Positions 47,374 to 57,689 of a stretch of DNA of 64,000 nt are shown piece by piece (positions within the stretch are counted from its first letter, which is position 1; each line of letters opens with the position of its first letter). The notes beneath the pieces are model-generated. The model searched no databases. It was not told the DNA's origin and saw only the letters and a program-made list of their open reading frames with translations. This DNA is from Desmodesmus armatus. Lineage: Eukaryota; Chlorophyta; Chlorophyceae; Sphaeropleales; Scenedesmaceae. The stretch lies in NCBI GenBank assembly GCA_007449985.2, contig VIIQ02000008.1:124001-188000 (forward strand), read 5' to 3'. Position numbers and translations under genes: made by a program.

Positions 47374-50300
47374 ATGGAAAGTCTTGCTGCTCGGATTGCT
47401 GCGTTGCAGCAACGCGAACACCAGCAGCAGCAGCAGCAGCAGCAGGAGGGTGTGGAAGTAGGCATTGCTGCACCCCAGGCAGCTGCTGCTGCCGCTGCTG
47501 ACACGCACAGCCTCGCTGCACGAGTTGCACTCCTGCAACACAGGGCCCTGCAGCAGCAGCAGCAGCAGCAGATACCATGCCAGGTTGGTGCTGCTGGTGC
47601 TGCTGGTTACACCAGCAGCGGTGCTCCCAGCAGCGGTTTGCTGCAGCGGGCTGCACTGCTGAGACGCAGGGCAGCTATGGCAGTTGATGACAGCAGACCC
47701 ACAGCTGCTGCTGATGCGGTGGACGAATCCGCTGTACAGCAGCAGGAGCAGCAACAGCTGAGTGCAATTGATGTGGCTGGGGGAAACAGCAGCAGCGGTT
47801 TGCTGCAGCGGGCTGCACTGCTGAGACGCAGGGCAGCTGTGGCAGTTGATGACAGCAGCCCTACCACAGCTGCGGCTGATGACAGGGTTACTGAACAGCA
47901 CCAGCAGCAGCAGCAGGAGGAGGAGGAGCCGGAGCAGTTTGTAAAGCAGCTCCGGCAGCTGCTGAGTCACAGTGGTGCCGCCGGTGGATGGTTGCAGGCT
48001 GACGCTGACACTGCCAACCTTACTGGTGATAGAGCTGCTGCTGCTGCTGCTGCACAGCCAGCTACTGCTGTTGCTGTTGTCGCTGCTGCCGGTCCTGCAG
48101 CAGCAGCGGCAGCAGCAGCAGTAGGTGATGGGCCGCAGCAGTACGTTGATCAGTTGCAGCAGCTGCTGGCCACTGGCGGCTTCCCTCCTGTGGGGGCTGA
48201 GGGGCAGGAGGAGGGGCAGGGGGATGGCAGGGACCAAACAGCAGCAGCAGCAGCAGCAGATGATGGTGCTGATGTGGGTGGAGAGGGCGGTGCTGCTGCC
48301 ATGGGGGTTGATCATACCCCCTCAGACACCCCTGCTGCTACAGCTGCTACAGCTGCTACAGCCGCTGCAGCTGCTGCTGGCAGTGGTGTAGGTGCTGCAA
48401 CGCTGCACCCACCACTCACAAGCAACCCTCAGCAGCAGCAGCAGCAGCAGGAGGTGGTGGCAGATGCGTCCTCGTGTCTGGTTGTTCCTGATCACATCCG
48501 TCGGCTGCTGGTGTTGGCTGGCAGGTCCCTCACTGCAGGGCTCACAGCACAAGCACGGCAGCACGCAGCACTGGCACTGACGGCACTACAGCAGCAGCAG
48601 CAGCAGCAGGGGACTCCGGGTGTGGCAGGGCTAGATAGCAGGCCTCTCAATGGCGGCTGCAGCTCAGTCGGCAGCAATGCAATCAGCAGCAGCAGCAGCA
48701 GCTGGCAGGTGTCTGTGAGGGAGGCGGAGCAGCTGCATGCGCTGGCCTCAGTGCTGCAAGAAACACAGCAGGGCAACTGGACTGCAGCACTGCAGCTCAC
48801 ACCACACACAGCTCATGCTACCACCGCTACCACCACTACCAGCAGCAGCATACAGCGTGCCTACAGGCGCCTAGCTGGTCTGATCCACCCTGACAAGTGC
48901 AGCCACCCCAGTGCTGCTGCAGGCTTCCGGGCACTCACTACTGCCACTGCTGCTGCTATCAAGGAGGCAGCAGCAGCAGCAGAGGGTGACGACTGGCAGG
49001 AGGGGACTGCGGGTGAGTGCGGGAAGAGAGTTGCTGTGGACACTCACTGTTAGGGCTGGGGGGTACTTGAGCTGGGGGGGGGGTACTTAAGCTTGGGCAG
49101 TTTCACAGGCCCCGTCCCCCCCCCCCCTTTCCCTGTGAATGCTGTCACACACATCATGTACCTGCTTGTCGGATGCAACTCATATGTTCAACAGCATCAA
49201 ATCCATTCACTTTCCCATACCCTCCCCCCTCCAGGTGCTGGTGTTGGTGCTGCCGCTGACGATTTTGCGTGGTGGTCATCCTGGGAGGGTGATGTGGCCC
49301 AGGGGGCAGTGGACGGTGCAGCAGCAGCGGGGGGTGGCACAGGGGGCAGGGCTGCTGCAGGCGACCGGGCAGGCGATGCCGCTGCTGCTGACGAAGCTTG
49401 GTTGGCAACCTTGGACATGCAGGTGAGTGTGGTGCTGACTCGTCCGACAATCCGGCCTTGTCGGGATATGCTTGCTGGCTGATGCCGAGGTACTATGCCC
49501 CCAATACCTGTAATGTACTGTACTGATATAGGGGATAAGGCAAGGGGGACATGCAAGCCTTCAGCCGCTGAGGTGGGTATAGATAGCTGTTGCTGCCTGC
49601 TGTTCCATGTTGCCAGGCAGCCTGCTGTCCTGAGCATGTATGAGCTAAACGCTGGGCCCTGACAGGAGGTGGCACTAGCGGTCATGTGCATCGTGACAAC
49701 ACGCGCTATGCCATACCTGTGCTGGTGCAAACTACCACTGTGTTGCACTGTGCCAAACTTCAAAGCAGCCACGCTGTGCAGTCAGACGACATGCACCTGC
49801 AGCAGTGATGTTGTGCTTACTGCTGCTGTACTTACAGCCCTGTACTTCTGCTGTACTGCTGCACTGCTGTCCCGTGCTGTGCTGTGCTGTGTTATTCCGT
49901 CCTGCAATCCTCATCCTGTGCTTTTGTGCTCAATCAGGCGTTGTCAGCTGAGGTTGAGCGTCGGCAGTCTGCAGTGTGGGCCCCACAGGCTGCATCACCT
50001 GAGGCCACCCTCACCCCACAGCAGCGGCAGCAGCGCCTGCGCACAGCACGCACAGCACTCGCACAGGCGCTGCAACAGCGGAGGCAGGAGGGCCTTGCTG
50101 CTGCTGGTGGGGGTGATGGGGAGGGTGGGGGTGGGATTGGTGGGGTTTTGAGTCTGCGGGGGTGTTGTCTGGGGGTGGGTTTATGTCGGATATGTGTGAT
50201 GAGGGTGCAGGAGGCGAGTGGTGGGAGGTAGGGGTGCCGAAGAGGCAGCGTGTGTGAGGCAGCGAGTGTGACATGAGAGGCCACCCTCACCCCACAGCAG

Positions 50301-50856
50301 CGGCAGCAGCGGCTGCGCACAGCATGCACAGCACTCGCACATGCCATACAGCAGCGGAGGCAGGGGGACTTGCTGCTGCTGTGGTTGGTGGGGGTGGGGG
50401 TGGTGGGTAGGTTGGGGTTGGTGGGGTGCTGTCTGGGGGTGGTTTTATGTCAGACATGTGTGATGAGGGTGCAGGAGAGGGGGAATGGTGGGAGGTGGGG
50501 GTGCCAAAGAGGCAGCGGATGTGAGGTGAAGTGTCACCAAGCAAGCCGCAGCGGTGATGATTGTGTGGGTCTTGGGTGTTGTGCTGTAACGCTTGCGTCT
50601 TGTAACAGCAGTCTGCTCTGGAGATAGATGGTATGGAATCCAACAGGGAGAAGCAGCAGTGGCCAAGAAGAACTGGGCTTTAGGGCATTGGGTTGGTCAG
50701 GTCACCGCCAGGCTGTTTCTGCCAGCCTGGCGCAAGGAACAAGAGGCGAAAGTCTGCATCAGAGGAACATGGTGCCCGGTACTACTTTTGACCCCCGCAT
50801 ACGATAATGCGTCAGTCAGCTCTCCACAAAATGGTACCAGCTCTTGGTCACTCTGA
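47374..50856 (+). CDS. J-domain (DnaJ-like) protein with poly-Gln and poly-Ala regions
   Basis: Exons 47374-49012, 49235-49422 and 49938-50106 join in phase. A last exon from about 50611 is likely, ending either at 50674 or at 50856; this 3' end is uncertain. The first exon encodes about 546 residues, much of it poly-Gln and Ala. Near its end IQRAYRRLAGLIHPDKCSHP, followed by AAAGFRALTTA, fits helices II-III of a J domain with the HPD motif that stimulates Hsp70 ATPase. Upstream are weak repeats: LAARIAALQ/LAARVALLQ, and GLLQRAALLRRRAA twice (66-base repeats at 47631-47696 and 47793-47858). After the J region come Trp-containing and Ala/Gly-rich segments and a charged helix. Partner Hsp70 and compartment are unknown; no targeting peptide is evident. 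The J-domain call is moderately sure, the full structure less so. Confidence 0.65.
49990..50370 (+). repeat. Junction echo: duplicated exon 3 segment, J-domain gene
   Basis: GAGGCCACCCTCACCCCACA and the following ~85 bases of exon 3 recur about 280 bases later at 50278-50367, again followed by a G-rich GTGGG intron-like stretch. GTGATGAGGGTGCAGGAG also occurs twice (about 50197 and 50459), so the unit spans exon end and intron. Confidence 0.78.
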
Positions 50857-51090
50857 CTCCCCTCCTCCTCACTCAACCATAATGGCGTACTATACATGCC
50901 TGCATTGGTGAAAGTAAATGAATTGCTAGTTCTCGCATACTCTGTCACAGTCGGCTGCGCGTTTAGAGGACGTTCATCGGTACCTTCAGTGCAGTGCATC
51001 GCAAAGTTTCCGGCACGCACCATCGCCTATATAGGATCATCTGGCGTGTCTTGACTGGCATAGAGGCTCGCAAGTGGTTACTTCACACAA

Positions 51091-52170
51091 ATGACGCATC
51101 AGTCTCAGCAAACGTGTGGAGTGCTATTGCTCCTGGTGGTGGTTGCTGGTGCAGCAGCTGCTGGTAGGTGTTGTGTCCTGAGGCAGCATGACCTCCTCCA
51201 GTGCGCTTGGCTGCGTCTGCGGACACGTTGAACTGACCGTTGTTGACTGTCCTGTTCCGCAGCACCTGCACAGCAGCCAGCCCAGCAAACAAGAAGCACA
51301 TCAGCAGCAGCAGCACCACCACCAGCACCAGCGCCAGCAACAAACAAGACAAAATCAGCACCGAAATCAGCAACAGCATCAGCAATCGACGAGCTTAACA
51401 GCCTTCCCTGCGAGAGGATACGATGCTCGGCATCAGACCTGGACCCTGTCTGTGCTGTTGGCAAGGGTGTTGGGGGCTGCCAGCCAGCTGACAAAGGGTG
51501 CACCTACACAAACGGCTGCTTGGCACGCTGTGTGTACGGTGTAAAGGTGTCTTACCTAGGGGAGTGCAAACATGAGGGAGCCATGAGGATTGTTGAGGAG
51601 GGGCAGGGGCGTGGCGCACCAGCAAAGCCAGACTGCAAGTGCGACTGGAGGTTTGAGCCTGTGTGTGCATCCATACCGGCGTGTACGATCCCAGGTGGGT
51701 GAGGGTGGTGGTGCTTGGAAGGGCATCTGAATGTGACTGTAGCTATAAATAGCCAGCAACATGTTGGTGTGCCTGCGTGCAACAGGACAACCACATCAGC
51801 ACAGCAAGCATACCATCCTGCCAGGATCACCAGCAGCCTCGCACTGCAGGCACACTGTTGTCACCACTGATTCCTCACATGGCTAAATGCCTATCTACAC
51901 CCATGAATGCGGACACAATTTGTGAACAAGTACTTGCCACATGCGCTGCTGAAATCATCAACAGCCAGCCCAATGCAATCCATGGGAGTGGCTGGACTGA
52001 CAGTGCTGGTGCTGTTGCCTTGCATGTTGTGTGCTCCTGCTGCAGGTGGCTGCACGTATGCCAGTGACTGCTATGCCAGGTGTGCTGGAGCTGCTGAGAA
52101 GGACATACGCAAGGGAGCTTGCAAGAACAGCCGACGACTGCTGGATCAGCAGCGAGCCTTGATGATTTGA
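51091..52170 (+). CDS. Secreted protein with two Kazal-type domains
   Basis: Three exons fit by phase: 51091-51163, 51263-51694 and 52046-52170; 209 residues. Exon 1 is a textbook signal peptide (MTHQSQQTCGVLLLLVVVAG). A Pro/Ala/Thr-rich linker of about 45 residues follows. Two Cys-rich domains come next: residues 74-126 with eight cysteines (DLDPVCAVG, then GCTYTNGCLARC, then GEC) and residues 149-194 with eight (CKCDWRFEPVC, then GCTYASDCYARC, then GAC). The repeated GCTYxxxCxARC with a preceding PVC is the Kazal serine-protease-inhibitor pattern; the extra cysteine pair makes it non-classical. Intron 2 splits the second domain. The likely place of action is the cell wall or outside the cell. 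Inhibitory activity is inferred from family only. Confidence 0.75.
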
Positions 52171-53522
52171 TGTGTGGCATGTTTTGCGTGGTTCTGTTTC
52201 CTTTGATGTTACGATGATGGCAGCTAGTACCTGACACCACAGCCTCCAGATCGAAGGCGTGACCATCTCACTAGGGGCTGGCGGTGTGGTTGCTGTTGTA
52301 CTTTCAAGATGGTGGTGTGCTGTAGTGCATGTTGGTCGCTCTTCGTGGGTCTGCAGTGCATGATGTTGTAGTTGACTATTGTGCTTGCTGTGCAGAGGGA
52401 CATTGGGTCTGTATCAGCTGTGCATATCGTGCTGACGCAGCTTTATGCTGCATTGAGTTGGTGGCGGGGATAAGGGGCATGCCAAGGCCTGTCAGGAGGC
52501 AGGGTGTGGCAGCCACTGCTGGAAGGTGGTATGCACTGTGGGTGCTTTTGTACTGTAGTTACCTATTGGCACAGCAGTGCCAACAACCGCATTCATGCCA
52601 ACCCATGCAGCGCATGGGGATGTCCTCTTGTGCTGCTAGCCAGCACAACCTGTTACACATGCGGTTCTCTGGTTGCACCGGGTGCAATCAAACATGCCTA
52701 TAGCCGGACCAAGGGCTGCAAAGCCGAGTGTGTGATGCTTTTGCGACAATGTATTCACACCAGCAGAGACGGCTGGGACCGCTGCATGTGTGCTGCAACA
52801 TGCACCAGCAGCGGGGGGTGCAAGATGCTGTCTTGGTTCCAAAGTATATGTTGTTGGGTCCACAAGCCTCCGGGGGCCGCTGGCCATTCAAGAGGGCTGG
52901 GCTGAGTCCAGGCCAGCGCCTGCTCATCACCAATGTCATGTTGATGCTTGCCATGCCATGCAAATGATACTCCCCCTGTTGGAGTGCTTCTGTATATCCT
53001 CTGAGCGTACCACCAGACTGGAAAACTTGTTGCCAGCTGGCAACCGCACCTACGAACTCTCGTGCGACATCATGCTGAGGGTGAAGCAAAGGCTCAGCAA
53101 CATGTATGGCCAAACCCAAAGGCACTGCCATGATCAGCTTTTGCTGACTGACAAGCCCAATAGATTGTCTCTTCATGGATGGCATACATGCCACATCAGG
53201 GCTTTCCAGCACCGTTCTGCCAGGACCCAGAGCACTGCAAGCATAGGATGCTAAAAGACAACAGCGGGTGCATCACTAGCACATGCTGTGCCAAGTGCAG
53301 GTCAGCACAGACTGCGACTCCTACATGGGGTCCAGTGACACTGTGGGTCGACTTTGACTGCAAGGACCAATTTGATCGCAGACAAGGGCGCCATACTTCC
53401 CTGCACAACCACATTGGAATCAGAGTCCTTTCGGCAGCTGCAGACACCACCACGAATGATGGTGAGGTTCAATTACGCTCCACACCGTCGGAACCAGCCC
53501 CGGCAGATCATAGCATGCACGG
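52171..53522. other. Convergent intergenic region; 3' flank shared with copy C
   Basis: 3' flank of the Kazal gene and of F-box/LRR copy B. From about 53060 to 53522 it matches the 3' flank of copy C (about 57210-57689; for example ACATGCTGTGCCAAGTGCAG in both), so the tandem duplication includes downstream sequence. Plus-strand Cys-rich open stretches here are not supported as genes. Confidence 0.5.
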
Positions 53523-56500
53523 CTACCCCCCATAGGCATTGTTGTTGCCATAGCAGTAGGCAGCAGGCAAAACATGCTGTGCCGCCTGCATCACCTGCTG
53601 CTGCTGCATCACTGGCTGCTGCATCAGTGCGGGCGGCTGCTGCACCATTGAGGGCGGCTGCTGCATCACTGGCCGTTGCTGCAACACTGCTGGCTGCACG
53701 TGCACCCCTAGCTGCTGCTGCATCACATGTGGCTGTTGCATCACTGGCTGCTGGGCATGCACCGCATACTGCTGCATAGGGTTGGCATGCGGCTGCTGAG
53801 TTGCCTGCCGCGCCTGTGCTTGCATCATTGCCTGTGCTGCCAATGCCTGCTGTGCCTGTCGCAGTTGTTGCTCCTGCTGGTTCAGGCTGTTCAATCTGGC
53901 ATCAAGTTGTGCCTGAGCTGCCGTCACATGCTGCTCCCTGGCTATGATCGCCGTCACATGCTGCTCCCTGGCTATGATTGCCTGCAGCCTTCTGTCAAGC
54001 TGTTGGGACTCCTCAGCACACCGTATCTCCCTAGCAGACACTCTGGCAGCAGCGGACGCAACGTCAGCTTTGCTGGCTGCCAGCTCAGCAACATCGGCAC
54101 GTGCCTTGCGCTCCTTGTTTGCAGCGTGCTCATTCCTTCCTTGCAGTATCTCCTCCCTGATCTGAATATTCTTTTCCCTGGCGTCCACGCTCATGTGGTG
54201 CTGTGCCAGGTGCTTCTCCTGCTTGGCAGCGGCAACTTCCCTGGCACGCACCTGCAGTGCATGGGTGCAGTGCATGGTTCACTGGCTAGGTATACACATG
54301 GATTGGCACCGGCCTACATGTGTCGCTTACTTGTCTTTTGCAACATATTTTGCAAGGTGTTTAACCTGATGCAGGGTATATCTCAACGCTCATGACATAC
54401 TGTGCACAGCGCTCAGCTGCAGCGGCTGTGGCACCTGCTGGCATCGCACATGCAAAGCTCACTGGGCCCTGCCCCTGCTCACCTTTGCCTCTCGAACAGC
54501 AACCAGCTGTGCTGCAGCCCTGACGTCTGACAGCTCTTCCAGCTGCCCCAGGAGCACCGGCTGGCAGTTGCTGTTTCCAAAGCACATGCGCACCAGCTTG
54601 TTGGCGACATCAGGCGCCTGTACAAGCAGAGTGAGCACACAGTTCTGTTGGCGAGGCTGGTCGTAATGCGATGTGTTTGGCCCTGATCATGGCCAAGCGT
54701 TGCATGCGGGGCTAGGCATGCGGCAGCTGGCCCCCACAGCCAACACATCATGAACAAGCTGCTCAGTGTGCTGACGGGTGTGGACATCCAGACATCATGG
54801 CCTGGACGCTGTGAAGCTGGGAACTAGCGTCAAGGCCGAGCAAGTGGCCAGCTGCAAGGTTGCATGCCTGGGTGTGACACAGCTGCTGCTGCAGGGCACG
54901 CATGTTTCTGAACAGTGGATGACACTGATATGAGGCAGCAAGATGTTGAGCTTGCGGAAAAGTGGAATCTGAGGCCATGATGGCGGTGCTGACTGCTACT
55001 GCACTATGGCTGACAACAAAGTGACCAACCAACTAAAATGCTACTTAGTGTCGCGCACCTGGCCAGCTGGTGCCTGGTTGGTGATCTCCATCGCGCGGTG
55101 GCCTGGCTGGTCCTCGCCTATAGCCAGCCCGTCGGTGATCTGTCCCGCGACGTACAAGTGCCCAAGCCGGCAGAGGGCTGTCAGCCGCACCAGGCCCAGG
55201 TCTGTGATGCTGCTGGGGCCCATGATCTTCAGGGTGGTCAGGCCCTGCAGGGAGGCCAGCACGGGGGCGTCTGCATCCGTGATGCCGCTGACGTGCAGAG
55301 CCTGCAGGCGAAACAGCTGCTGCAGGGGTGTCCACTGGATGTTCGCCTCAGGCGTTGACCGGGTTGACTGCACACAGGACAGGTAGGCCAGGGAAGGGAA
55401 GCACTTCACCAAGCTGGGCAGGCCATCTGTGCCCAAGGGCTCAGGTGTGCAGTGGTCGATGTTGAGGCTCCAGACACGGCGCATGGGCATGTTGGTCTCT
55501 GCCAGCTACTGCCACAGGCCTGCAGGCAGGCAGCAGTGTGACAGCACCAGCACGCCGAGGTTGCTGAGGCAGGCCAGTGCTGTGTAGTCCTCTAGCTGCA
55601 CTGCAGGGTGCTGCAGGGTGCCTGAGAGGTCCAGCTGTGTCACTGCAGTGAGGACCTGAAGCACTTGCAACAAGCTGGAGGTGCCGCGTGCTTCGCCTGA
55701 CAGCGTGGTCCTCTTGATGACAAGGTTGCGCAGGTTGGTCATGTGCTTCAGCACAGCTGGCGCAAAGGCTTTGCATTCGCAGATGTCAAGGTCCTGCAAG
55801 CTAGTGAGCTGGTGAAGGTCTGGTGTCTGGGTGGGGCCGATGCCGATGCTCTGCTGAGACTGGTGAAAGCCTAGGCTCAGGCTGGTCAGGCGCTGAAGCT
55901 GCTGGACCCCAGAGAAGCCTTCATGGTTGGCCCCAGCAGCCAGCGCAACTCGGAACCGTCGCAGGTCTGTGAGGCAGCTGAGGTGCTCCAGGCTGGCAAA
56001 CCTCATGGTGCTTGACAGGTAGACACTGCTCAGGCGCACCAGCTGTGACAACAGGCTGCCGGGCAACAGGGACAGTCCCAGAGGTTGGCATGGGCGCCTG
56101 CTGCAGCCATCATCCCACCTGACAATCAACTCCTGCAGGTTCTGCAGCACCGACAGCCCACCCAGCTGGTGTGAGGGGTCCAGCACATTGCAGTTCTGCA
56201 GGCACAGGCTGGTGAGGGCCGTGCAGGATGACAGGATGCCAGACTGCTGGCTGCCTGGGGCGGAGAATAGCTGCACAAAAGTGTCCGTCAGCTGCAGCTT
56301 GAGCAGGCCAGGGCAGGGCAGCTGCTGCATGGAGTAGGGCAGCTGCTGCGGTGCAGTCAGAGGCAGCTTGAGGTCAAAGCTGGCCACCACAGCCCCATGC
56401 GTCTGCAGGTAAGCCTGCAGGCCGAAGACTGTGCCCATGCTGGATGCATGGTGCTTGATGGACGTGGTGGCTGCTGCTGCTGCCTTTCTGAACTTGGTGC

Positions 56501-56831
56501 TGAGCCGGGCGCACCCGCGCAGGCGTTGCTGCAGTGGCACATGCTGCATCAGCACCACCAGCACCTCATCTGTCAAGTCTGACAACTGCGTAAAAGGTCA
56601 CCAAAAAATGCAAGGTCAGATGGGCGTGTCCAAGTAGTGTTGATCATGCAGCTGAGATGGTGTGATGGGACTGCTCAGAAGCTGCAAAGCACCCGTGCAA
56701 TTGCAGTACTGCTAAGAGTCAGCCTGCTGTGACCACAGGCGTTTCAACAATCAACTCACGCTTCCAATCCAGTTTGAGTTTTCCTGCTTCACGTTGTGCA
56801 ACAGCGGCCTCAGCTGCCGGGCTTCAGTCAT
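53523..56831 (-). pseudogene. F-box/LRR/coiled-coil copy B, interrupted by an in-frame TAG
   Basis: Minus-strand exons 56831-56760, 56585-55059, 54617-54483 and 54251-53523 join in phase 0 (about 820 codons). The order matches copy A: short first exon (MTEARQLRPLLHNVKQ), F-box (LSDLTDEVLVVLMQHVP), LRRs, then a coiled coil. The tail is longer and Gln/Met/Pro-rich with repeated QQPVMQQ/QQPHVMQQ units, ending NNNAYGG. In exon 2 the codon at 55508-55506 is TAG; copies A and C read CAG (Gln) there, so a single C-to-T change truncates the protein within the LRRs. The last coiled-coil exon fuses what are two exons in A and C, with an internal loss, and contains a 30-base tandem duplication (53921-53980). 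A sequencing error or readthrough would make it a gene again. Confidence 0.65.
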
Positions 56832-57689
56832 GGCTTGTGCAACGACAGCAGCACAGTCTGTACGTGGCTGGTTGCTGCGAACAGAATACGTGAAATAGAT
56901 TGTGCATCTTAGTTTTGCGGTTGTTGTGTGGTGGATCCTCAACGACGGGCCGGCCTTTGAGGTTGGCTGGTGCGCGCCAGAGCCCTTGTTCAAAACCCAA
57001 CCGACAGCTGAGTTGGAGCAGTGCTGGAATAGCATCCGTATCTCTCGAGAATGCACAGAAGGCTGTTCCAAAACTACCCAGCACACAATTCCAAGCTTCA
57101 GCACGAGTGATCGCTGCCACTGGCACCACACCATTCACCATGGTGGCCACTCCTGAGTTCGACATTCAACCTGAGCCCACTACCTTCGGACCATGCAGCA
57201 ACATGTGTGCCACGTGGCCAAAAGCCAGAGACACTGCATATCAAGTTTGTGCTGACTGACCCATTTGTCTCTCTCTTCAGTGAAGAGTCTTCACGCATAC
57301 CATGTGACTCTAGAGCTCTAGACTGTCTCGAGACTGTAGAGCTCTACAGAAAGCTGTTGCCAACAGCCGGCCGTGCCAGGACCCAGAGCTGCCGGCATCG
57401 GATGCTCACATACCTCGTAGGGTGTGTCAACAATACATGCTGTGCCAAGTGCAGGTCATCAAAATTTCAAGTGCTGCATGGACTCCTGTGACACCAACCT
57501 CAAATGCAAGGCACCATCATAGTGGCAGACTGGTGACACCATATCGTAAGCCCAGCACAACCACACTGGAATATGGATTGATTTCAACAGCTCCAGACGC
57601 TACCATCATGCATGGCATGCATGATGGGGACAATGAAACACGCTCCACACCGTTGAGACCATCCCCACGGCAGACCACAGCATGCACGG
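56832..57689. other. Spacer between copies B and C
   Basis: Copy B promoter side, then copy C 3' flank. Contains three consecutive perfect palindromes at 57309-57348 (TCTAGAGCTCTAGA, GTCTCGAGAC, TGTAGAGCTCTACA). No gene was recognised. Confidence 0.5.
56967..56994 (-). promoter_or_regulatory. Conserved promoter block, copy B
   Basis: The minus-strand block beginning TTTTGAACAAGGG with TGGCGCGC and CCAA is the counterpart of 839-866 and lies about 135 bases before the copy B ATG. Confidence 0.45.

Noticed and set aside
51083..51385. Minus-strand 100-residue frame with a strongly hydrophobic N-terminus
   Set aside because: It lies antisense to exons 1-2 of the Kazal gene; its hydrophobicity comes from the CAG/GTG-rich linker read backwards. 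The plus-strand model fits splice phases.
52504..52905. Plus-strand Cys-rich frame after the Kazal gene
   Set aside because: Cysteine spacing does not match the two Kazal domains and no acceptor or start supports an extra exon.
52688..53212. Minus-strand 174-residue open frame
   Set aside because: It sits in the 3' flank of copy B, shows no family motif, and part of it is broken in the homologous flank of copy C.
55506..55508. Reassignment of TAG to glutamine
   Set aside because: TAG ends copies A and C, the kinase and the small helical protein, so it is a normal stop here; a point mutation is simpler.
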